DNA of 61,446 nucleotides, taken from contig JADIIX010000135.1 in the NCBI GenBank assembly GCA_027604505.1, positions 1,105 to 62,550 on the forward strand, read 5' to 3'. Made by a program: the position numbers and the translations under genes. The stretch is from Gonapodya sp. JEL0774. Lineage: Eukaryota > Monoblepharomycota > Monoblepharidomycetes > Monoblepharidales > Gonapodyaceae. Every line of letters starts with the position of its first letter. Position 1 is the stretch's first letter. The notes under the pieces are model-generated. The model was not told the origin of the DNA. It made no database searches and saw only the letters and a list, made by a program, of their open reading frames with translations. Below, one piece after another: positions 61,340 through 61,446 of this stretch.

Positions 61340-61446
61340 TCAATCAAGCCCCCCTCTGTCCTCATTCTCGGCGGCACCGGCTTCATCGGTCGCAATCTGG
61401 TCCACCACATCGTACTCAACAACCTGGCTTCTTCTATACGAATCGT
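61340..61446 (+). CDS. NAD-dependent epimerase/dehydratase-like protein, partial at right edge
   Basis: The open frame reads SIKPPSVLILGGTGFIG followed by RNLVHHIVLNNLASS and is cut by the window end. VLILGGTGFIGRNL is the N-terminal Rossmann NAD(P)-binding motif of extended SDR enzymes (GxxGxxG). The fungal proteins related to dTDP-glucose 4,6-dehydratase begin similarly, but too little is present to name the subfamily. No in-frame ATG is seen just upstream, so the start is probably in an earlier exon; the exact 5' border is unknown. Confidence 0.6.

Noticed and set aside
1-61446. tRNA genes, rRNA, transposons or CRISPR arrays
   Set aside because: No tRNA B-box-like GGTTCGANTCC in suitable context, no transposase or reverse transcriptase motifs, no terminal repeats and no spaced direct repeats were seen on reading. 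A tRNAscan or repeat search was not possible.

Overview
The window looks like a piece of a fungal nuclear genome. Genes are split by many short GT-AG introns (mostly about 40-120 bases). One gene encodes a canonical fungal Zn2Cys6 transcription factor and another a CSC1/OSCA-type channel of the fungal kind. A TTC12-like gene, whose animal counterpart is needed to assemble dynein arms of motile cilia, suggests a zoosporic (flagellated) fungus such as a chytrid. That assignment is inference. No prokaryotic features, tRNA genes, CRISPR arrays or transposons were recognised.

Left part (1-15.7 kb): a seven-exon Gre2/dihydroflavonol-reductase-like SDR enzyme (+). It is followed by two homologous TPR-armadillo proteins in tail-to-tail orientation: TTC12 itself (+, 4274-7470) and a divergent paralogue (-, 7684-13187). 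Sharing an intergenic region with the paralogue is an ankyrin/coiled-coil/SH3 protein (+, 13695-15696).

Middle (15.8-49.8 kb): every gene I can support here is on the minus strand. They are a CSC1-like membrane channel with a long disordered insertion, a large unrecognised protein, then the most striking content of the window: two giant head-to-tail genes (25719-34948 and 35605-45233). Each encodes, by rough count, 2,800-2,900 residues with the architecture of plant NO VEIN: a long helical-looking N-terminal half, a GHKL (Hsp90/histidine-kinase type) ATP-binding domain, and a C-terminal DUF3883 domain carrying PD-(D/E)xK-like residues. The two are collinear paralogues with unrelated N-terminal tails: an arginine-glutamate/aspartate repeat in one, a short KR-type basic cluster in the other. 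SUMO-interaction-like motifs are present. Next come a small spliced one-TM protein and a two-TM, Cache/HAMP-like sensor with no recognisable output domain.

Right part (49.8-61.4 kb): a Zn2Cys6 transcription factor (+), a BAG-domain-like Hsp70 cochaperone candidate (+), and a Stealth-family (GlcNAc-1-phosphotransferase-like) type II membrane protein with an EF-hand loop (+). After these lies a repeat-rich spacer with a G21 tract and a GA microsatellite, and finally the start of an NAD-dependent epimerase/dehydratase-type gene cut by the window edge.

Exon borders are given where reading frame and GT/AG sites agree. The ends of the large multi-exon genes are best estimates from sequence alone.
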